Shown: piece by piece, positions 4,833 to 8,779 of the stretch | Numbering within the stretch: position 1 is the stretch's first letter | How the letters are laid out: each line of letters begins with the position of its first letter | Assembly (NCBI GenBank): GCA_018715285.1 | Contig: DVLW01000234.1 | Location: forward strand, 1-8,779 | DNA length: 8,779 nt | Source of the DNA: Candidatus Faecivivens stercoripullorum | GTDB lineage: Bacteria > Bacillota > Clostridia > Oscillospirales > Ruminococcaceae | Reading direction: 5' to 3' | The notes under the pieces: generated by a model | The model's database searches: none | What the model saw: the letters and a program-made list of their open reading frames with translations, nothing else | Told to the model about the DNA's origin: nothing | Translations under genes and position numbers: made by a program

Positions 4833-6191
4833 CTATTTTAGCACATTTATCTGAAAAATACCACTATCCAGCAACATTTTTTTTTCGGCGGCCCCGATTT
4901 TTTCTCCGGCCGTCACCACCGGTATACCGGGCGGACAGGCGATTCTGTTTTCTGCCGCAATCCGTCCTTCTGCGTCCCGGGTATCCACCTCAATACAGGG
5001 CGCAAACGCCGCCTTACGCAGCGGCATTACCCTTTCAGGGGTGAGAGCAAAAGCGGGATATCCAATCGGGCTGCGCTTTGACAGCGACTGCCCAAACTGC
5101 AAAAGACGCTGGAAAGTTTGCTCATCCGTCTGAGGCGAGAACATCAGCACCACTTTTCCGCCGCCGGAAAATTCCGGTTCCATCTTAAACCGCCGCAGTT
5201 CATCTGACATCTCATCCGACGTATATCCGCACCGGCAGGCATCCAGCGTCAGTTTTGTACAGTCGGTCACCCTGTCCAGCAGAACGACACCCATCTCCCG
5301 CAGCTGGTCAGAAAGTACATTCATTCGTTTGTCCAGCTGCTGAAAGCCGCTGATTCCATCCCGCTGCATCCAGAGTACCGCCTGTTCCAGTGACGCCATA
5401 ATCAGGTATGATGGACTGGTCGAGCCGTACATGGTCATCAGCCGTTTCAGTTCATTCTTAGGCAGCCGACTTGCCATCTCCTTACCACAGTGCAGAATAC
5501 TGCCGCCGGTCAGCACCGGAAGCGTCTTATGCGGGCTGTCACAGCAGAGGTCAGCGCCTGCTGCCATTGGATGAACGCCGTCAAATGCAATCAGATGTGC
5601 ACCGTGGGCATTGTCGCACAGCAGTATACCGCCATTTGCATGAACCGTCTGTGCAATCGCTCCGATATCCGCCTGTACGCCGTAATAATCCGGACTGGTG
5701 ATATAGACGATTTTTGCCTCAGGGTGTGCCTGCATACACCGGTCGATTTCCACAGCGGTCACCGGCAGGCAAAGCCCGGTTTCACGGTCATATTCCGGCA
5801 CCAGCCAGTGAATCTCCGCGTCACAGTGCACGCAGGCATTGACAAACGACAGATGGGCATTGCGCACCGCGATAATCTCCCGTCCGCATTTCCGTACAGC
5901 GGCAGTCACCATGCTGAGAATTGACAGCGTCGAACCGCCGGCACTGTAGCAGCTGTAGCCGGAATGGTAAAGATTAGCAGTGATCTTTTCCGACTGTGCA
6001 ATAATCCCTTCCGGTTCATACAGTTCATCGGCACCGGCAATCTCGGTCAGGTCATACGGAAACGCCGCCGAAAGAAAATCCGGGTACCCATCCGGTGCCA
6101 TCCCTTTATGTCCGGGCATATGCAGCCGGGAAGTGCCGGATGCGGCATAGGCGGTCAGAAAGTCGGTGATCGGAGCAGTTTGTCTGGTCAT
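4833..6191 (-). CDS. Orn/Lys/Arg decarboxylase-family PLP enzyme (YaaO-like)
   Basis: The 452-residue protein starts at ATG 6189-6191, 9 bases after AGAGGT; an upstream TTG at 6215 would add eight residues without a better ribosome site. The fold-type I decarboxylase signature is clear: RLHMPGHKG (22-30) at the N-terminus, YSAGGST (82-88) in the cofactor-binding region, ITSPDYYGVQADI (164-176), CDNAHGAHL (192-200) with PLP-ring Asp193 and His196, and DSPHKTLPVLTGG (218-230) with the predicted Schiff-base Lys222. A CPPGIPVVTAGE segment near the C-terminus is typical of the family. It likely decarboxylates a basic amino acid to a polyamine or diamine, but the substrate cannot be chosen from sequence. 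It is shorter than large inducible decarboxylases and lacks their N-terminal response-regulator-like wing domain. Asn194 stands where many relatives have Glu. It sits directly before darA-holB-ricT, as yaaO does near these genes in Bacillus. Confidence 0.9.
   Translation of the reverse strand: MTRQTAPITDFLTAYAASGTSRLHMPGHKGMAPDGYPDFLSAAFPYDLTEIAGADELYEPEGIIAQSEKITANLYHSGYSCYSAGGSTLSILSMVTAAVRKCGREIIAVRNAHLSFVNACVHCDAEIHWLVPEYDRETGLCLPVTAVEIDRCMQAHPEAKIVYITSPDYYGVQADIGAIAQTVHANGGILLCDNAHGAHLIAFDGVHPMAAGADLCCDSPHKTLPVLTGGSILHCGKEMASRLPKNELKRLMTMYGSTSPSYLIMASLEQAVLWMQRDGISGFQQLDKRMNVLSDQLREMGVVLLDRVTDCTKLTLDACRCGYTSDEMSDELRRFKMEPEFSGGGKVVLMFSPQTDEQTFQRLLQFGQSLSKRSPIGYPAFALTPERVMPLRKAAFAPCIEVDTRDAEGRIAAENRIACPPGIPVVTAGEKIGAAEKKMLLDSGIFQINVLK
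4835..4843 (-). promoter_or_regulatory. Possible extended -10 for internal darA transcription
   Basis: TG-C-TAAAAT occurs on the reverse strand over the last codons of the decarboxylase gene. No good -35 is visible. It could allow darA-holB-ricT expression apart from the upstream genes. Confidence 0.22.
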
Positions 6192-6193
6192 AA

Positions 6194-6217
6194 ATTTGAT
6201 ACCTCTGATGGTCAAAT
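6194..6217 (-). promoter_or_regulatory. Hairpin that may mask the decarboxylase ribosome binding site
   Basis: On the reverse strand ATTTGACC can pair with GG-TA-TCAAAT (a two-base bulge) around ATCAGA. This places part of the AGAGGT ribosome site in the stem. The upstream stop codon (6224-6226) is only 7 bases away, so a ribosome ending translation of the radical SAM gene would melt it, giving translational coupling. This is a structural reading by eye. Confidence 0.33.
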
Positions 6218-6223
6218 AGTCGG

Positions 6224-7354
6224 TTAAAAATAACGGTGTCCGAGGGAGATATTCGCGGCAACTTCCTGAAGGCGCGGCATTGCGTACTCGAAAAACTCCT
6301 GATATGCTGAGCAGAAATAGTTCTTGACCGGTGCGTTTTCCTCCATCGGTTCCCGGTCACGACGGCATCCGCCGCGGCAGATAAAGTACCATTTACAGCC
6401 CTTGCAGTCAGGCATTTCCCGTTTTGCTTCGGCCAGAAATGCGGATGCGGTCTGGTTTTCCGCCATCGAAGCAAAGTCATCATCCCGGATGTTGCCCAGT
6501 TTCCATTTATCCAGGCAGTAAAAATCGCAGGGATAGACGCTTCCATCTGCTTCAACGATATTCTGAATCATGCAGTTTCCGCTCATACCGCAGCTTTCCG
6601 GATGACCGCCCAGCAGCATTCCGAGCAGGTTTTCAAAATAGCGGATATAGATAAACTTACCGGCCTGCAAATCCCGGTACCACAAATCAAACAGCGTCTT
6701 CAAAAACTTCCCGTACTTTTCCGGCGTCAGCGAATAAGGTGACGAACCGCGTTCCTCTTCCAGCGGGTCCAGACAGGGAATGTACTGCTGATACAGCAGC
6801 CCACTGCGGCGGTAAAAGCTGTAGATTTTGGAAATCGCGTCGGCTGTCTGTCCGGTCACAACCGTCAGGATATTGAAATCGACTTTATGTGCTGTCAGAA
6901 CCTGTGCCGCGTGGAATACCCTTGCATAGGTTCCCTTACCTGCCGGGTCAAGGCGGTTAAGGTCGTGCAGCTGCTTGTTGCCATCCAGCGAAAGCCCGAC
7001 CAGGAAATGGTTTTCCCGCAAGAACTCTGCCCATTCATCATCAATCAGCAGTCCGTTTGTCTGAATCGCATTTGCAATCCGTGTACCATGCACATTATAC
7101 TTTTTCTGAAACTCGACTACCTTGCGGAAAAAGTCCAGCCCGGACAGGGTCGGTTCTCCGCCCTGAAACCCGAACGAGCATTCTCTGTCGGCATAGCTGA
7201 GCGCCTTTTTAATCAGCGTTTCCAGCGTCTCTTCCGACATAAACCCGTAGGAATAGGTATCGCGATTGATCTGCTCATCATGGTAAAAACAGTAGCGGCA
7301 GCGGACATTGCAGTTACCGGATGAGGGTTTGACCAAAATACTCAGTGAAGGCAT
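6224..7354 (-). CDS. Anaerobic sulfatase-maturating enzyme-like radical SAM/SPASM protein
   Basis: The 376-residue protein starts at ATG 7352-7354, 7 bases after GAGAGGAG; a longer reading frame reaches back to 7444 but runs through the preceding terminator. CNVRCRYC supplies Cys15, Cys19 and Cys22 for the SAM-binding [4Fe-4S] cluster. GGEP (65-68) contacts SAM, and IQTNG plus LVGLSLDG complete the barrel. The SPASM region supplies Cys255, 261, 276, 317, 320, 326, 330 and 348, the full set for two auxiliary [4Fe-4S] clusters. Asp277 follows in YPCD, the position used as the catalytic base in the Clostridium perfringens enzyme. Such proteins oxidise a Cys or Ser of a sulfatase to formylglycine without oxygen. 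No sulfatase or obvious peptide substrate is encoded nearby. The gene is followed after 32 bases by the decarboxylase gene. Family is strongly supported; the actual target is unknown. Confidence 0.92.
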   Translation of the reverse strand: MPSLSILVKPSSGNCNVRCRYCFYHDEQINRDTYSYGFMSEETLETLIKKALSYADRECSFGFQGGEPTLSGLDFFRKVVEFQKKYNVHGTRIANAIQTNGLLIDDEWAEFLRENHFLVGLSLDGNKQLHDLNRLDPAGKGTYARVFHAAQVLTAHKVDFNILTVVTGQTADAISKIYSFYRRSGLLYQQYIPCLDPLEEERGSSPYSLTPEKYGKFLKTLFDLWYRDLQAGKFIYIRYFENLLGMLLGGHPESCGMSGNCMIQNIVEADGSVYPCDFYCLDKWKLGNIRDDDFASMAENQTASAFLAEAKREMPDCKGCKWYFICRGGCRRDREPMEENAPVKNYFCSAYQEFFEYAMPRLQEVAANISLGHRYF

Positions 7355-7370
7355 AACTGTACTCCTCTCT

Positions 7371-7399
7371 AATATGTATAAAAAAGATCTTATGAACAA
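7371..7399 (-). promoter_or_regulatory. Weak candidate promoter for the radical SAM gene
   Basis: On the reverse strand TTGTTC (complement of 7394-7399) and CATATT (complement of 7371-7376) are spaced by 17 bases. Matches are modest, but the position between the upstream terminator and the start at 7354 is right for the head of the long leftward block. Confidence 0.35.
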
Positions 7400-7426
7400 A
7401 AGCCGCCCGAAATCATCCGGACGGCT
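7394..7426 (-). terminator. Terminator after the sugar-phosphate transferase gene
   Basis: On the reverse strand AGCCGTCCG (7426-7418) pairs with CGGGCGGCT (7409-7401) with one G-U pair around an 8-base loop, followed by TTTGTTC. It begins 18 bases after the stop at 7445 and separates the polysaccharide unit from the next block. Confidence 0.8.
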
Positions 7427-7444
7427 TACAGTCAAAATGGACAA

Positions 7445-8779
7445 TCAGTTTTGGTGATCCGCGGCAGGCTGATCAAACAGATGATCGAATCCTTCCGGGA
7501 ACTCTCCTACTACGCCTTCGGTGGAGTCCGATTTGAACAGAACCTTTACCGTCTGCAAAATCAGCTTGATATCCACGAAGAGCGAATACTGTTCAATATA
7601 AATCAGGTCAAAAATCAGTTTATCGCGCGGCGTCGTATTGTACTTGCCCTGAATCTGTGCAAGTCCGGTCAGACCGGCCTTGACCTTCAGACGATACTGG
7701 AACTCCGGCAGCACTTCCACGTATTTTTCGGTGATCTCCACCTGTTCGGGACGCGGGCCGACAATTGACATATCACCCTTGAGGATGTTGATAAACTGGG
7801 GCAGCTCGTCCATACGGGTCTTACGAAGGAAGCGTCCGACCTTGGTAATACGGTCGTCATTCTGGGAAGCAAGGCGCTTGTTGTTCTTGTCCGCATCGAC
7901 AATCATCGTACGGAACTTGAGCACCTCAAAGACCTTGCCGTCCTTGGTCACACGCGGCTGACGGAAAAAGACGGGACCATGGTCTTCCAGCTTGATTGCC
8001 AGCGCCTCGATCAGCATGATCGGGCTTGCGCACAGCAGGCCGATACCGGAAATGGCGATATCCATTGCTCTCTTGAGCACCCGCTGCTCGAAGGTCAGAC
8101 CGGAAATACGGGATTCCAGCACCGTTACGTCATCGATGATGACATGACGGGAATGACGGGTAATGATATCCGAAAGTTCAGGGGTAAGGTAGGTTGTCCG
8201 GTTGTGCTTATAGCAGTATTCCAAAACCTTGACCTTATCGCTTTCACCGATGGAATAAAGGAAAACCGCATTATGGGCACGGATGGTTTTCCGCAGTTCG
8301 TCCTCCGGAAGAGAAGCGATATCACAGATCTGGCAGACACGGTACTGTTTTTTATACCGGGAGATCTTGCCGACAAACTGCGGCAGGCCTTCCTTGCTTC
8401 CGAACAGTACCAGACATTTTGCCGGCGGGTTGACCTTGAAATAAAGGTAGTTGCCCAGATAGCCGAACAGGTTGATTGCGATTACCTGCAAAAGGAATAT
8501 ACCGATCAGCGTAAAGAAATCCTGCACATAGCTGCGGTTTTGAAAGTTGATCCGCATGATGGCAAGCTCCAGATAGGTCACCGCATCGGCCAGAAAGGTC
8601 GCAATCGACGCTGAATAAACGATTTCCTTGGTTTTTTTGATACCGATTGGGAAACCGCCGTAGATCTTGAGCATCAGCACGCAGAGAACTGGGAAGCAGA
8701 TCAGCGTGATGGCTGCCGTCCGCGAGAAGCGGAGCAGCTCCGGCTCAGTCAGCGCAAACAAAATGTAAAACAGCAAAAA
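7445..8779 (-). CDS. Polyprenyl-phosphate glycosyl-1-phosphate transferase, exopolysaccharide type (5' end outside window)
   Basis: The reading frame is open to the right edge, giving 444 visible residues. The apparent TTG start near 8776 falls inside a membrane helix, so the N-terminus is probably missing. The fragment has about four hydrophobic helices (roughly 1-15, 20-40, 52-75, 86-115). A Rossmann-like CoA-binding-type domain follows (CLVLFGSKEG, about 121-215), then a re-entrant helix after QRVLKRAMDIAISGIGLL. The C-terminal bacterial sugar transferase domain contains GPVFFRQPR, FEVLKFRTM, TRMDELPQ with the catalytic Asp323-Glu324 pair, GDMSIVGPRP and KAGLTGLAQ. This is the WcaJ/CpsE-like architecture. 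The enzyme transfers a sugar-1-phosphate from a nucleotide sugar to undecaprenyl phosphate at the inner membrane face, starting capsule or exopolysaccharide repeat units. The sugar is not predictable. The terminator just downstream suggests it is the last gene of its operon. Confidence 0.94.
   Translation of the reverse strand, partial: FLLFYILFALTEPELLRFSRTAAITLICFPVLCVLMLKIYGGFPIGIKKTKEIVYSASIATFLADAVTYLELAIMRINFQNRSYVQDFFTLIGIFLLQVIAINLFGYLGNYLYFKVNPPAKCLVLFGSKEGLPQFVGKISRYKKQYRVCQICDIASLPEDELRKTIRAHNAVFLYSIGESDKVKVLEYCYKHNRTTYLTPELSDIITRHSRHVIIDDVTVLESRISGLTFEQRVLKRAMDIAISGIGLLCASPIMLIEALAIKLEDHGPVFFRQPRVTKDGKVFEVLKFRTMIVDADKNNKRLASQNDDRITKVGRFLRKTRMDELPQFINILKGDMSIVGPRPEQVEITEKYVEVLPEFQYRLKVKAGLTGLAQIQGKYNTTPRDKLIFDLIYIEQYSLFVDIKLILQTVKVLFKSDSTEGVVGEFPEGFDHLFDQPAADHQN

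Noticed and set aside
7355..7444. N-terminal extension of the radical SAM protein to 7444
   Set aside because: It would translate through the rho-independent terminator and lacks a ribosome site, whereas ATG 7354 has GAGAGGAG and gives the usual family N-terminus with CxxxCxxC at residues 15-22.
7979..8614. Forward 211-residue reading frame
   Set aside because: It is antisense to the conserved sugar transferase and CoA-binding-type domains; no ribosome site or homology pattern is visible.

Overview
The window looks like part of a chromosome from an anaerobic gut-type Clostridia, probably near Oscillospirales. This is an inference from gene content and style: a 2[4Fe-4S] ferredoxin, an anaerobic sulfatase-maturase-type radical SAM enzyme, a RicT/DarA/HolB cluster as in Firmicutes, strong GGAGG ribosome binding sites, and coding DNA of roughly balanced GC. 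No genus can be named. I see no tRNA, rRNA, CRISPR array, insertion sequence, phage gene or attachment site. Coding density is high, and the longest gene-free stretch is about 195 bases.

Left part (1-2145): a 5' portion of an HxlR-family regulator gene points left. It is divergent from a small flavodoxin-fold NAD(P)H:FMN reductase pointing right, and the two probably share an overlapping promoter and operator region. A strong hairpin terminator follows. Next is a single-gene unit for N-acetylglucosamine-6-phosphate deacetylase (nagA) with its own promoter, closed by a bidirectional terminator.

Middle part (2146-7354, all leftward): a 56-residue ferredoxin with its own promoter lies downstream of a long co-directional block. 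In transcription order the block is: anaerobic sulfatase-maturase-like radical SAM/SPASM enzyme, Orn/Lys/Arg decarboxylase-family protein (YaaO-like), cyclic-di-AMP receptor DarA (YaaQ/PstA), DNA polymerase III delta' (holB) and RicT (YaaT). The last four correspond to the Bacillus yaaO-tmk-yaaQ-yaaR-holB-yaaT neighbourhood, but tmk and yaaR are absent. Gaps are 32, 77, -1 and 22 bases and none holds a convincing terminator, so these genes are plausibly co-transcribed.

Right part (7394-8779, leftward): the end of a membrane-bound polyprenyl-phosphate glycosyl-1-phosphate transferase gene. Its 5' end lies outside the window, and a terminator separates it from the block above. It probably starts surface polysaccharide synthesis.

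Most of this is ordinary core genome. I do not see a convincing undescribed system. The points most worth a second look are the remodelled DarA cluster with a maturase at its head, the substitution at a DarA ligand-pocket position, the overlapping divergent promoters at the HxlR/FMN-reductase pair, and a possible RBS-sequestering hairpin ahead of the decarboxylase.
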